A DNA stretch of 64,000 nt from Pseudomonas lalucatii (GTDB taxonomy: Bacteria > Pseudomonadota > Gammaproteobacteria > Pseudomonadales > Pseudomonadaceae). The notes beneath the pieces are model-generated. The model worked only from the letters and a program-made list of their open reading frames with translations. It made no database searches and had not been told where the DNA came from. The position numbers and the translations under genes are program-made. Positions 25,209-34,627 of the stretch are shown piece after piece (position 1 is the first letter of the stretch; each line of letters starts with the position of its first letter). The stretch covers positions 1,479,001 to 1,543,000 of the forward strand of contig NZ_JADPMV010000002.1 in NCBI RefSeq assembly GCF_018398425.1. The letters are read 5' to 3'.

Positions 25209-27734
25209 TCAGCTCGGCAGGTAGCGCGCGCTCCAGTGCTCGGCCGCCACGCCCCGCGCGAGCAGCCCCTCGACCTGTTCCGCCGTGCAGCCCAGCCGCA
25301 CGAGCACCTCCCGGGTGTGGGCACCATACTTGGCCATCGCCTCCGGCAGTCTTAGCCTGGCCTGCCGCGGCCGAATGGCGTTGGGCGCGATCAGCTCGAC
25401 CCGGTGCCCGCAGGGGTGCTCCGGATAGGCGATGAAGGCCACGGTCTTCGGCCCCTTCAGGTCGATGCCGGTGGCCGCGCTCATCAGCGCAGACTCGCGC
25501 AACTGGCTCATGCGCCCCAGCGGCTGGCAGCCGATGTCGAGCGGCGCCAGCAGCGCCTGCCAGTGAGCCATGCTCTGGCTGCCCAGGAGCGCCTCCAGGC
25601 GCCGCTCGGCCGTCGCCTCGTCGTCGCACTCCAGCTCGGGCAACTGCAGCGCCCGAGACAGCGCGGGCAGCTGGCTGCGCCGGTCCAGCGCCAGGAAGAC
25701 CCAGCCATCCAGCGCCTGGTAGCAGCGGTAGAAGGCATGGGCGCCCTTCACCTCGCGGCCGCTCGGCTCGTCGAAGGGACCGCGTCCGGGGTAGTCGTAC
25801 ATGAAGGGCAGCTGAATCAGCTGCCCCGCCGCCACCAGCGAGCTGCGCGCCACCGCGCCGCCGTGGCCATGGGCGCGCCTGACCAGCGCCACGCCTATGG
25901 CCTGGGCGGCGCAATAGCCGCCGAGCACGTCGATGGTGCCGAAATGGGCATGCTCCTCCGGGGTCTGCAGGCCGCCGCCGAAGCGCGCCATGATGCCGGT
26001 GGTCGCCTGCACCAGGTCGTCATAACCGGGGTGGTTGCTGCGCGGCCCCGGGGTCGGACCGCCATAGGCATCGAACTGGCAGAGGATCAGTTCGGGGTTG
26101 AGCCGCCGCAGACGCTCGGCGGACAGCCCCAGGCGCTCCAGCTGGGCATCGCTGGCGTTGATGGTGATCACGTCCACCTGGGGCAGCAGCCTGTCCAGCA
26201 GGGCCTGGCCCTCGGCGCTCTTCAGGTCGAGCAGCACGCTGCGCTTGCCCTGGTTGGCCTGCATGCCGAACACCGTGGTGTTCCAGGGGTCCAGCGCCGG
26301 CTGCGGCGGATCGATGCTGATCACCTCGGCGCCGAAGCGGGCCAGGGTGCAGGCGATGGTGGGCCCGGCGATCACGTTGGTCAGGTCGAGAATCCTGATG
26401 CCGTCCAGCCAGCCCCGGGGCGGCGCGGCGGGGTCGGCCGCGGGCAGGCAGGCGGGCCTATCGCGCCAGCCCGCCAGCACCTGCAGCACCGCGCCGCGAT
26501 CCCGATGGGGCACCTGGGCCGGCTGCTTGTCGATCACCGCGTCGTCACCCTGCAGCCAGCAGATGTTGCCCAGCTGGCGCATGGCGCCGTAGCGCGGGTC
26601 CTCGACCCGCAGCACGCTGCTCGACTGCAGGGCATGCTCGCTGGCCAGCCACTCAGCGCTCAGCTGGTGGGCACAGCCCGGCACCCCGGCCGCGCCGAAC
26701 AGGCGCTGCCATTCGTAGGCCGGCTTGCTCAGGAACGCCGCCTTCATCTTCTCGGAGACCAGGTCGGCCCACTGCCGCGACAGCGGATAGGACAGCAGGG
26801 TGCACTCGGCGCCCTCGGGCCAGTCCGCCACGTCCAGGTACGGACTGTGGGTCGGGATCCCCAGACCAGCGAGCTCGTCCCACAGGCCCAGCACCTGCAG
26901 GCAGGCGATGGGGTGGCGGGTATGGGAGCAGTTGACCGCATAGAAGGGCCGGCCGTCCTGGCAGACGTAGGTGCGATAGAAGGGATCGAGAAACTCCTGC
27001 AGGTCGGCATACTGCAGGTTCAGCGGCAGATCGTTGGCGCGCCGGCGCTCGATCTCGCGCTCGCGCAACGACTTGTAGCGCTCCGGCAGCCCCTCGACGT
27101 GCATGGAGTTGTAGGCCAGGCCCTCCATCAGCGCCGCGGCGATGGGCACCTCGATGCGTTCGCCCTGCCCGCTGGTGACCCGGGCGAACAGCGCCAGGGT
27201 CACCGCGGTGGCGCCCAGCACGGCGGCGTAGGCCGACGCCAGGGGCAGGGGCGAGAACGACGGGGTGATGCCCATCAGCACCCGGCTCAGGCCCATGTCG
27301 GTGAACTGCCCGACCGCCGCGGCGATGATCCCCTCCCAGGCCGGCAGCTGCGCCAGCTCCTGATCCGCCTCGGAGAAGCCCGGCAGGGACAGGTAGACCA
27401 GCGCCGGATTGAGCGCCCGCACCTGCTCGGGCCCCAGCCCCAGGCGGGCCATCACCCCGGGGCGGAAGTTCTCGATCAGCACGTCGGCATTGCCGACCAG
27501 CTCCAAGGCCAGCTGCAGGTCTTCCGCGACCCGCAGGTCCAGGCTGATCCGCTGCTTGCCGCGGTTCAGTATGGCGTCGGCCGGGTTGTCCCAGCGCGGT
27601 CCGCCGGGCGGGTCGATATGCACCACCTCGGCGCCCTGGTCGGCCAGCATCATCGCCACCGCCGGCCCGGCGATGTACTGGCCGAAGTCGACAACCCGAT
27701 AGCCACTCAATGGCCGTTGCTGCATCGTTTTCAT
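25209..27734 (-). CDS. dddD: DMSP CoA-transferase/lyase DddD (fused class III CoA-transferase)
   Basis: 841-aa cytoplasmic protein made of two CaiB/BaiF class III CoA-transferase domains, about 1-410 and 440-835. The second carries the family aspartate in FGTIDVLGG. Counting from the chosen start this is Asp602, the same number reported as the catalytic aspartate of DddD; the first domain lacks an equivalent. Length, the two-domain fusion, and an adjacent LysR regulator plus BCCT transporter are the published dddD setting. DddD forms 3-hydroxypropionyl-CoA and dimethyl sulfide from DMSP and acetyl-CoA. The ATG at 27734 has an AGGA site; an ATG three codons later is possible. A related CoA-transferase acting on a betaine analogue is the main alternative. 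Confidence 0.8.
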   Translation of the reverse strand: MKTMQQRPLSGYRVVDFGQYIAGPAVAMMLADQGAEVVHIDPPGGPRWDNPADAILNRGKQRISLDLRVAEDLQLALELVGNADVLIENFRPGVMARLGLGPEQVRALNPALVYLSLPGFSEADQELAQLPAWEGIIAAAVGQFTDMGLSRVLMGITPSFSPLPLASAYAAVLGATAVTLALFARVTSGQGERIEVPIAAALMEGLAYNSMHVEGLPERYKSLREREIERRRANDLPLNLQYADLQEFLDPFYRTYVCQDGRPFYAVNCSHTRHPIACLQVLGLWDELAGLGIPTHSPYLDVADWPEGAECTLLSYPLSRQWADLVSEKMKAAFLSKPAYEWQRLFGAAGVPGCAHQLSAEWLASEHALQSSSVLRVEDPRYGAMRQLGNICWLQGDDAVIDKQPAQVPHRDRGAVLQVLAGWRDRPACLPAADPAAPPRGWLDGIRILDLTNVIAGPTIACTLARFGAEVISIDPPQPALDPWNTTVFGMQANQGKRSVLLDLKSAEGQALLDRLLPQVDVITINASDAQLERLGLSAERLRRLNPELILCQFDAYGGPTPGPRSNHPGYDDLVQATTGIMARFGGGLQTPEEHAHFGTIDVLGGYCAAQAIGVALVRRAHGHGGAVARSSLVAAGQLIQLPFMYDYPGRGPFDEPSGREVKGAHAFYRCYQALDGWVFLALDRRSQLPALSRALQLPELECDDEATAERRLEALLGSQSMAHWQALLAPLDIGCQPLGRMSQLRESALMSAATGIDLKGPKTVAFIAYPEHPCGHRVELIAPNAIRPRQARLRLPEAMAKYGAHTREVLVRLGCTAEQVEGLLARGVAAEHWSARYLPS

Positions 27735-27808
27735 ATTGTCCTGCCGCTGGAAAAAGTTGAGACGGCCAGAGCCTAGGAAATTGCCGCTGCAGCGCATATC
27801 GGATAGTT

Positions 27809-27825
27809 TCGAACTGCCCGTTCGA
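27809..27825. promoter_or_regulatory. Inverted repeat between dddD and its LysR regulator
   Basis: TCGAAC-5nt-GTTCGA, a perfect 6-bp inverted repeat in the 156-nt divergent gap, of the size expected for a LysR-type recognition site. Binding is inferred from position. Confidence 0.5.
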
Positions 27826-27890
27826 TTTTTTTGTACAGGGCGATTCAGCCAACCTATCCGGCACCCGAGCCGGTCATTCCAGGGGCGCCG

Positions 27891-28754
27891 GTGGACCTGC
27901 AAGCGATCAAGACCTTTCTGACCCTGGCCGATCTCAAGCGCCTGAGTCTGTGCGCCGAGCAGCTGTCGCTGACCAAGTCAGCGGTCAGCGCGCGGATAAA
28001 GCAGCTCGAGGAACAACTGGGGCAGGCGCTGTTCAGCCGCAGCAACGAAGGCATGCGGCTGACACCCGCCGGACAGCAGTTCTATCAGCATGCCGTGGCC
28101 ATGCAGCAGCACTGGCAACGCGCCAAGCGCGAGCTGTCGCGGCGCGAGACGGGCACCCAGCTGCTGCGCCTGGGCGCCCACCCCAGCCTGGCCGGTGACC
28201 TGCTGATGCGCTGGGGCAGCGCGCTGAACGACCGGCAACCGCGCCTGCACATCCACCTGGAGGCCGACTACTCGCACGCGCTGGTACGCCAGGTGTCCGC
28301 CGGCGCCCTGGACCTCGGCCTGATCTTCATCGCCGACGCCACCGCCGGGCTGGTGGTGGAACAGGTCGCGGAGGACCGCCTGCTGATGGTCAGCAACCGC
28401 GCCCTCGCGCTGGAGCAGGTCGACGCCGACAACTACCTCTATATCGACTGGGGCTGGGGCTATAACGCCGCGCACTCCGAGCGCCTGGCGCACCTGCAAC
28501 ACAGCCGGCTGAGCTGTGGCCTCGCCACCCTGGGCCTGCCCTGGCTGCTGGACAACGGCGGCTGCGCCTACCTGCCGCAGCGCCAGGTGGCGCCGCTGCT
28601 GGCCGCGGGCCGCCTGCAGCGGGTGGCCGCGGCGCCGGAGTTCAAGCGCCCGCTGTTCGTGACCTATGCCAGCGACGCGCAGGACTCGGCGCCGCTGCAG
28701 GCCGCCCTGGACGCCCTGCGGCAGGTCCTGCAGCCGATGCCGGGCGAGGCCTGA
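27891..28754 (+). CDS. LysR-family regulator (DddR-like)
   Basis: 287 aa with an N-terminal winged helix-turn-helix (about 1-60: SLCAEQLSLTKSAVSARIKQ, then LEEQLGQALFSRS) and a periplasmic-binding-like effector domain. I chose GTG at 27891 because LysR proteins start about 20 residues before the helix-turn-helix and AGGGGC precedes it; an in-frame ATG lies 20 codons upstream. Divergent from dddD and convergent with the BCCT transporter, so it probably controls both in response to DMSP or a metabolite. Confidence 0.85.
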   Translation: MDLQAIKTFLTLADLKRLSLCAEQLSLTKSAVSARIKQLEEQLGQALFSRSNEGMRLTPAGQQFYQHAVAMQQHWQRAKRELSRRETGTQLLRLGAHPSLAGDLLMRWGSALNDRQPRLHIHLEADYSHALVRQVSAGALDLGLIFIADATAGLVVEQVAEDRLLMVSNRALALEQVDADNYLYIDWGWGYNAAHSERLAHLQHSRLSCGLATLGLPWLLDNGGCAYLPQRQVAPLLAAGRLQRVAAAPEFKRPLFVTYASDAQDSAPLQAALDALRQVLQPMPGEA

Positions 28755-28757
28755 AAC

Positions 28758-28787
28758 GACAGGGGCCTCCCGAAGGAGGCCCCTGTC
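28758..28787. terminator. Bidirectional terminator between LysR regulator and BCCT transporter
   Basis: Perfect 13-bp GACAGGGGCCTCC/GGAGGCCCCTGTC stem with a CGAA tetraloop, between convergent genes. There is no long T-run on either side. Confidence 0.75.
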
Positions 28788-28809
28788 GCGCGCGGCGAAC
28801 AGCCGGCGC

Positions 28810-30489
28810 TTAGCCGTTATCCACCGGCTGCGCAGCCAGCGTCGCCGGCTCGCTGACTTCCCCCGAGTCCATGACCAGCGACTTGAGCACGCCGAAGGTC
28901 ATCAGCAGTATCACCACGCTCAGCGGCAGGGCCGCGGCGATGTTGGCGGTCTGCAGCGCGTTGAGTCCGCCGGCGACCAGCAGCACCCCGGCGACGCAGC
29001 CGATCACCGAGCCCCAGAAGATACGGAACACCTTCGGCGGCTCCTGGTTGCCCAGGGACAGGATGGTGGTCAGCACCAGGGTGCCGGAGTCGGACGAGGT
29101 GACGAACCAGCTGAGCAGCAGGAACACCAGCATCGCCGAGAGTATCCAGCCCAGGGCGCCGGCGCCGGCGATGCCGTCGGCGGCGGTGAACAGGGCCGCC
29201 GGCAGGTTCCAGGCGGTAACCAGCTGGACCAGCTCGCCACTACCGGCACCACCCGCGGCATTCAGCTCCTGGTGCAGCGCCGCGCCGCCGAAGATGCCCA
29301 GCCAGACGAAGATGATGAAGGTCGGCACGAACAGCACGCCGAGGACGAACTCGCGCAGGGTGCGGCCGCGGGAGATGCGTGCGATGAACAGACCGACGAA
29401 GGGCGCCCACGCCAGCCACCAGCCCCAGTAGAACACGGTCCAGCCGTTCTGCCAGGCCGCCGGGCCCTCTTCCTCGGGGAACCACAGGCCCATCTGCATG
29501 AAGTTGGCCAGGTAGCTGCCCACCGACTCGCCGAACATGCTCAGCAGCCAGGTGGTCGGCCCGCCGAACAGGAAGAAGGCCACCACCAGGGCGGAGATGA
29601 CGATGTTCCACTCGGAGATGATCTTGATGCCGCGGCCCACGCCGGACAGCGCCGACATGATCGAGACGATGGAGATCAGGCCGATCAGCACCAGCTGGGT
29701 GGTGGTGCCCGGGTCCACGCCGATCAGGCGCTCCAGGCCCACGGCCATCTGGCTGACGCCCAGGCCCAGGGAGGTGGCGATGCCGAACACGCAGCCGAGC
29801 ACGCCGAACAGGTCGACCACATGGCCGATCGGCCCGTAGATGCGGTCGCCGATGAACGGGTGCAACGCCGAGCGCAGGGCCAGCGGCAGCTTCTTGCGGT
29901 AGGCGAAGTAGGCCAGCGACAGGCCGACGATGGCGTACACCGCCCAGCCATGGAAGCCCCAGTGGAAGTAGGTCACCCGCAGGGCATCCACCGCGCGGGC
30001 ATGGTCGATGGCCGTGGCTCCGGCCATGTCGGCATAGGGGTTGTTCGGGTAACCGAAGGCGCCACTGTTATCCAGGTAGAAGATCGGTTCGGCGACGCCG
30101 AAGAACAGGATGCCGATGCCGATGCCGGCGGAGAACAGCATGGCGAACCAGGCGAAGTTGCTGAACTCGGGGCGGCTGTCGTCATCGCCCAGGCGCACGC
30201 TGCCGTAACGGGTGAACACCAGCACGGAACAGACCAGGATGAAGAACACCATGGCCACCAGGTAGTACCAGCCGAAGATCCCTTCGATCCAGCTGCGCGT
30301 CGCCCCGAACAGGCTGCCGGCCAGCTCCGCGTTGGCGCCGGCGAAGAGGACGAAGGCCAGGACCATCACCGCCGAAACGATGGTCATGCCCTTGTGCATG
30401 CCCTTGAAGAGGCCTGCCTGACACAGCAGCTCCTCCTTGAAGACGGTCGTGCCGGGGGCACGTCCGGGTTGCTCTTTCACTGTCGACAT
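28810..30489 (-). CDS. BCCT-family betaine/choline/carnitine/DMSP transporter
   Basis: 559-aa inner-membrane transporter with twelve hydrophobic segments. The BCCT signature lies around residues 350-362 (GWTVFYWGWWLAWAPFVG), where the tryptophan-rich box binds the quaternary or sulfonium group; MLFSAGIGIGILFFGVAEP is also typical. The C-terminal tail is short, unlike the long osmosensing BetT tail. Next to dddD this is most like DddT, but a gamma-butyrobetaine or carnitine carrier is possible because the hydroxylase gene lies upstream. GGGAG precedes the ATG by 9 nt. Confidence 0.88.
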   Translation of the reverse strand: MSTVKEQPGRAPGTTVFKEELLCQAGLFKGMHKGMTIVSAVMVLAFVLFAGANAELAGSLFGATRSWIEGIFGWYYLVAMVFFILVCSVLVFTRYGSVRLGDDDSRPEFSNFAWFAMLFSAGIGIGILFFGVAEPIFYLDNSGAFGYPNNPYADMAGATAIDHARAVDALRVTYFHWGFHGWAVYAIVGLSLAYFAYRKKLPLALRSALHPFIGDRIYGPIGHVVDLFGVLGCVFGIATSLGLGVSQMAVGLERLIGVDPGTTTQLVLIGLISIVSIMSALSGVGRGIKIISEWNIVISALVVAFFLFGGPTTWLLSMFGESVGSYLANFMQMGLWFPEEEGPAAWQNGWTVFYWGWWLAWAPFVGLFIARISRGRTLREFVLGVLFVPTFIIFVWLGIFGGAALHQELNAAGGAGSGELVQLVTAWNLPAALFTAADGIAGAGALGWILSAMLVFLLLSWFVTSSDSGTLVLTTILSLGNQEPPKVFRIFWGSVIGCVAGVLLVAGGLNALQTANIAAALPLSVVILLMTFGVLKSLVMDSGEVSEPATLAAQPVDNG

Positions 30490-30874
30490 CTTGTTGTTCT
30501 CCCACGTGGAGGTGAGCTCATTGTTGTAGTTATCCGCGTGTCGCCGTTCTTCAAGCTAATGAAGAGCCTTGCCGCCCGGCCGCTGCCGGCCCCGGGCACT
30601 GGTTCTGGTTCCTCCGCAGTTGTTGATCCCGGCACCCAGGGTGTCGGACGGGTTGCTCCGGCCAGGCGGCGCTATCGCGGCGGCGCCTGCCCGGTGAAAG
30701 TGCGCGGGCCTCAGCGCCCGTCTGCCGCCCCTTTCGCGCCGTGCCCGGCGGGTCGCCGGCTATTCCTTGGAAATCGAGACGAACTGCATTGTTATGAAGA
30801 TAAAAAGCCATTAGAAGCAATATAAAGCCGGCCTTTGACCCCGTTTTGCTTATCCCGGCGCCCGGCCGCCCGTC
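30490..30874. other. 385-nt intergenic region upstream of the BCCT transporter
   Basis: Separates the carnitine operon from the BCCT gene. An AT-rich patch at about 30765-30830 could hold the transporter promoter. No gene, terminator with T-run or named operator was recognised. Confidence 0.4.
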
Positions 30875-32062
30875 CTAGCGCTGCAGCACATGGATGCGCG
30901 ACAGCAGCTCGTCGCGATCGACATAGCAGCCCTTGAAGTGCCGCGCACCGCTGCTCGGGTCGAACTCGGTACGGGCATGCAGGGTGCGGCGGTTGTCGAA
31001 ACACCACAGCTGCCCGGCCTCCAGCCGGCGCTGCACACGGAAGCGCGGTTCGCGGGTCATCTCGATGAAGCGCCGGTAGGCGCTGTACAGCGCCGCCATG
31101 CGCTCGACGGGCGCGTCGAACGGGCCCTTGAGGAAGTTGCCCATGCGAATCTCGCTGACCGCCCCGTAGGCGTCCAGGGCGATGATCGGCGCCAGGCAGC
31201 GGTAGTCGCTGGTGCGGCTCTTGTTGCGGAACTCGATCGGCGTGTCGCACAGGGTGCGGAACAACTCGGGGGCCTCCTGGTGCAGCGCCTCGGCGATGGC
31301 GAAGCCGTCGACGAACACGCTCTCGCCGCCCGTGGCGTCGTTGACCAGGCAGTGCAGGAACTGCAGCCCGGGCTCCAGCTCGCGGGTCGGCAGGTCGGTG
31401 TGCAGCGGCAGGTTGAAGGAGGTGTAGGCATTGCTGTCGGCATCGGCCTTGGACTTCACGTCGAACAGCACGCCGAAGTTGCTCTCGCGAATGAAGGAGA
31501 TGCGCTTGGCCAGCGTCGGCAGCACGTCCTCGGTGGTCGGCACGCCGAGCAACTGGGTCAGGCCGATGTCGCGCACCGCCAGCAGCCAGTGCAGCAGCGC
31601 CTGGTCGTCCGCCATCACCGCCTGGTAATCGAACTGCGGCAGCTGCTCGTTCATCTCCGCCGCCCACAGGCGACTCTGCGGCCGCTGCGCGCGACGCTCG
31701 GCGCGCGAGGCGTCGTCGTAGGCGTGGGCGCGCAACCAGCCGGGGTGAAAGCGGCTGTGGTGGCCGTCCTGCCAGTCGATCAGCAGGTGGCCCTGCTCGT
31801 CGATGCGGGTGCGCTGGGGGTGCAGCTGCTCCGGCACATCGACGATCTCGAACAGCTGCTCGCGGGTCACGGCGTAGACGCACTTGCTGCAGGAACAGTT
31901 GTCGCGCAGCCATTGATGGTGAAAGGGGCTGACGCGGCCGTCGCTCCAGACGGTTTCCAGCGCATCCGCCGCGCCTTTGACCTCCACCAGGTCGGCGCTG
32001 ATCGGGTAGCTGCGCCAATCGGCGATCGGCGGGTTTTCCAGGGACGTATCTACGGCGTTCAT
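30875..32062 (-). CDS. Gamma-butyrobetaine dioxygenase (2-oxoglutarate dependent)
   Basis: 395-aa Fe(II)/2-oxoglutarate hydroxylase converting gamma-butyrobetaine to L-carnitine. The N-terminal zinc-binding DUF971-like domain has the cysteine cluster LRDNCSCSKCVY. The TauD-type catalytic domain has the HTD iron ligands in LPLHTDLPTRE and the distal His in RTLHARTEFD. The ATG at 32062 follows AAGGAGATCGC; nine upstream codons were excluded. Last gene of the caiX-cdhC-cdhA-SDR-cdhB series, 80 nt after cdhB, so its product feeds directly into CdhA. Confidence 0.88.
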   Translation of the reverse strand: MNAVDTSLENPPIADWRSYPISADLVEVKGAADALETVWSDGRVSPFHHQWLRDNCSCSKCVYAVTREQLFEIVDVPEQLHPQRTRIDEQGHLLIDWQDGHHSRFHPGWLRAHAYDDASRAERRAQRPQSRLWAAEMNEQLPQFDYQAVMADDQALLHWLLAVRDIGLTQLLGVPTTEDVLPTLAKRISFIRESNFGVLFDVKSKADADSNAYTSFNLPLHTDLPTRELEPGLQFLHCLVNDATGGESVFVDGFAIAEALHQEAPELFRTLCDTPIEFRNKSRTSDYRCLAPIIALDAYGAVSEIRMGNFLKGPFDAPVERMAALYSAYRRFIEMTREPRFRVQRRLEAGQLWCFDNRRTLHARTEFDPSSGARHFKGCYVDRDELLSRIHVLQR

Positions 32063-32142
32063 TGCGATCTCCTTGGAGGATACGGGCAAGCGTTGTGGCT
32101 ATCGCCTGGGCTGAGAAAGGTTAAACGGTCGATAGCGGCGAC

Positions 32143-32631
32143 CTAGGCCTGGGCCCGCACGGGCGGCAGGCCGATCACGCAGCCGACGCAGGCCGGCTGC
32201 GGCAGGTCGCGATGGGCCGCGGCCAGGGCCAGCACCTGCTGCATCACCTGCTCGTCGAACGGTGCCGAGCGCGAGGTGCCGGTGTCGATGTTCATCAGCA
32301 TCTGCTCGCTTTCCGCCAGCGAGGCCTCGACGCCTACGCGGTGCAGGCTGTGGTGAACGTGCAGGCGCTTGCGGTCCTGGGCCAGCAGCTGGGTGCGCAC
32401 CTCGACCTGCTCGCCCAGCTTGACCTCGTCGAGGTAGTTCAGGTGGCACTCCAGGGTGTACAGGGTGTGGCCGGTACGCGCCCGCCCGGCCTCGTCGAGG
32501 CCCAGCCGGTCCATCAGCGCGTCGGTGGCATAGCTGAAGATCAGCAGGTAGAAGGCGTCGCGCAGGTGGCCGTTGTAGTCCACCCAGTCGGGGAGGATCG
32601 CGGTCTGGTAAACGGTCGGGGGTTGCGACAT
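32143..32631 (-). CDS. cdhB: Betainyl-CoA thioesterase
   Basis: 162-aa hot-dog-fold thioesterase that releases glycine betaine from betainyl-CoA, the last step joining carnitine to betaine catabolism. The 4-hydroxybenzoyl-CoA thioesterase-type motif is PDWVDYNGHL (Asp near residue 18), followed by TLECHLNYLDEVKLGEQV. The ATG at 32631 has AGGAG upstream. An SDR gene separates it from cdhA here. Confidence 0.88.
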   Translation of the reverse strand: MSQPPTVYQTAILPDWVDYNGHLRDAFYLLIFSYATDALMDRLGLDEAGRARTGHTLYTLECHLNYLDEVKLGEQVEVRTQLLAQDRKRLHVHHSLHRVGVEASLAESEQMLMNIDTGTSRSAPFDEQVMQQVLALAAAHRDLPQPACVGCVIGLPPVRAQA

Positions 32632-32705
32632 CGGTCGGACTCCTTGGCCCGGGCGACAGCTGGTCGCCGGGCGCTGTGGTGGTGGGGGCAATGCCGGGGC
32701 CGGGC

Positions 32706-33488
32706 TCAGGCGTTGGCCAGGGTATGGGTGTCGCCGTCGACGCTCAGGGCCTGGCCGGTGATCTTGGCCCCGGCCCTGGAGCTGAGGAACAGGATCATCG
32801 CGGCGATGTCCTCGGGGTCGATGAAGGTCTTCAGCGAGCACTGGCTGACGTAGGCGGCGCGCACGTCAGCCTCGCGCTTGCCGCTGGCCTTGGCCTCGCG
32901 GGCGATCACCCCGTCCATCCGGGCGCCGCTGATCGATCCCGGGCAGATGGCGTTGACCCGGATGCCGTAGTCGCCCACCTCCATGGCCAGCGACTTGGAC
33001 AGACCGGTCACCGCCCACTTGGCCGCCGCATAGGGGGTGCGCAGCGGGTAGCCCATGATCCCGGCGGTGGAGGAGATGTTGACGATCGAGCCGCCACGGG
33101 CCGCCTTCATCAGCGGCAGGGCCTGCTTGCAGCAGTAATAGGTGGAATGCAGGTTGACGTCGAAGGTGGCGCGCCAGGCCTGGCTGTCCAGACCCTCGAG
33201 GTGGCCGGCCGGACCGGCGATGCCGGCATTGTTGACCAGCACGTCGAGGCCGCCGAGCACGGTCTGGGCCTCCGCGAACCAGCGCTCGACCTCGGCCTCG
33301 TTGCCGACATCGACCAGCGCGCCGCTGAGCGACGGCTGTTCGCCGAGCAAGGCGTCCAGCGCCCGCGCATCGACGTCGCAGATGTGCACCCGGGCGCCGG
33401 CGGCGAGAAACGCCAGCGCCGTGGCCCGGCCGATGCCCGAGGCTCCTGCCGTGATCATCACCCGCTGCTGCTGTAGGTCGTCGAACAT
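32706..33488 (-). CDS. Short-chain dehydrogenase inside the carnitine operon
   Basis: 260-aa classical SDR with cofactor motif TAGASGIG (about 13-20), NNAG, catalytic Ser in NISSTAG and YAAAK. It sits between cdhA and cdhB with 81- and 74-nt gaps on the same strand. To my knowledge the P. aeruginosa operon has no gene here. Substrate unknown. A D-carnitine or 3-dehydrocarnitine oxidoreductase would fit, since bacterial D-carnitine dehydrogenases can be SDR proteins, but that is inference. Confidence 0.85.
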   Translation of the reverse strand: MFDDLQQQRVMITAGASGIGRATALAFLAAGARVHICDVDARALDALLGEQPSLSGALVDVGNEAEVERWFAEAQTVLGGLDVLVNNAGIAGPAGHLEGLDSQAWRATFDVNLHSTYYCCKQALPLMKAARGGSIVNISSTAGIMGYPLRTPYAAAKWAVTGLSKSLAMEVGDYGIRVNAICPGSISGARMDGVIAREAKASGKREADVRAAYVSQCSLKTFIDPEDIAAMILFLSSRAGAKITGQALSVDGDTHTLANA

Positions 33489-33569
33489 GGCGCGCTCTTC
33501 CTCGAATTATTCTTGGGGTGGTCTGCCGCCGGGCGGATGGTCCCTGGCAAAACGCCAGGGACCTGCACC

Positions 33570-34535
33570 TCAGTCGGCGAAGTCGAAGCCGTGCTTGGCC
33601 TTGGTCGCCTTGATCGCGTCCATCACCGCCATCAGGCAGTCGTCGCGGTAGCGCTCCAGCTCGGCGATGCTGCGCTCGCCCTGCTGCAGCGCGGTGCCGT
33701 CCACCACGCTGTCGATCAGCTGGTCGGTCAGCTCCGGCGCCTCCAGATAGGTCCAGGGCAGCTTCAGCGCCGGGCCGAACTGCGACATGAAGTGGCGCAT
33801 GCCGGCGTTGCCGCCGGCCAGGGTGTAGGTCAGGAAGCTGCCCATGAACGACCAGCGCAGGCCGGCACCGAAGCGGATCGCGTCGTCGATCTCGCCGGTG
33901 GTGGCCACGCCGTCGTTGACCAGGTGCAGCGACTCGCGCCACAGCGCCTCGAGCAGGCGGTCGGCGATGAAGCCCGGCACTTCCTTGCGCACGTGCAGCG
34001 GGCGCATGCCCAGCGCGGTATAGACCTGGATGGCGGCCTGCACCGCGTCCGCCGCGGTCTTCTCGCCGCCGACCACTTCCACCAGGGGCAGCAGGTAGAC
34101 CGGATTGAAGGGGTGACCGACCACGCAACGCTCGGGGTGCACGGCATCGGCGTAGAACTCGCTGGGCAGCAGGCCCGAGGTGCTCGAGCCGATCAGCACG
34201 TCGGGACGCGCGGCGGCGCTGATCTTGGCATGCAGGTCGAGCTTGAGCTCGAGGCGCTCCGGCGCGCTTTCCTGGATGAAGTCGGCGTTCTTCACGCACT
34301 CCTCGATGGTGGCGACGAAGCGCAGCCGCTCGGGCGCGGCGCCGGGCACCAGGCCCTGCTGCTTGAGCGCCGGCCAGGCGTTGGCGATACGCTCGCGCAA
34401 CGCCTCCTCGGCGCCGGGCGCCGGGTCCCAGGCCACGACGTCGAGGCCATGGGCCAGGGCGCGGGCGATCCAGCCGGCGCCGATCACGCCGGTACCGAGG
34501 GCGGCGAAGGTCTTGATCTGAGTAACGAACGACAT
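33570..34535 (-). CDS. cdhA: L-carnitine 3-dehydrogenase
   Basis: 321-aa NAD-dependent enzyme of the 3-hydroxyacyl-CoA dehydrogenase fold that oxidises L-carnitine to 3-dehydrocarnitine. Rossmann motif [10 protein letters not shown] near the N-terminus, [11 protein letters not shown], and [16 protein letters not shown] with the family His. The ATG at 34535 follows CAGGAG. Upstream cdhC uses its product. Confidence 0.94.
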   Translation of the reverse strand: MSFVTQIKTFAALGTGVIGAGWIARALAHGLDVVAWDPAPGAEEALRERIANAWPALKQQGLVPGAAPERLRFVATIEECVKNADFIQESAPERLELKLDLHAKISAAARPDVLIGSSTSGLLPSEFYADAVHPERCVVGHPFNPVYLLPLVEVVGGEKTAADAVQAAIQVYTALGMRPLHVRKEVPGFIADRLLEALWRESLHLVNDGVATTGEIDDAIRFGAGLRWSFMGSFLTYTLAGGNAGMRHFMSQFGPALKLPWTYLEAPELTDQLIDSVVDGTALQQGERSIAELERYRDDCLMAVMDAIKATKAKHGFDFAD

Positions 34536-34627
34536 AACGACTCCTGCGGGTTCGGCCCCCGAGCGTGCGGGGACCGGCAATGGGATCGGGGCCGGCGTCG
34601 GGCCGGGCCGCCGATGGACGTCGGGGC

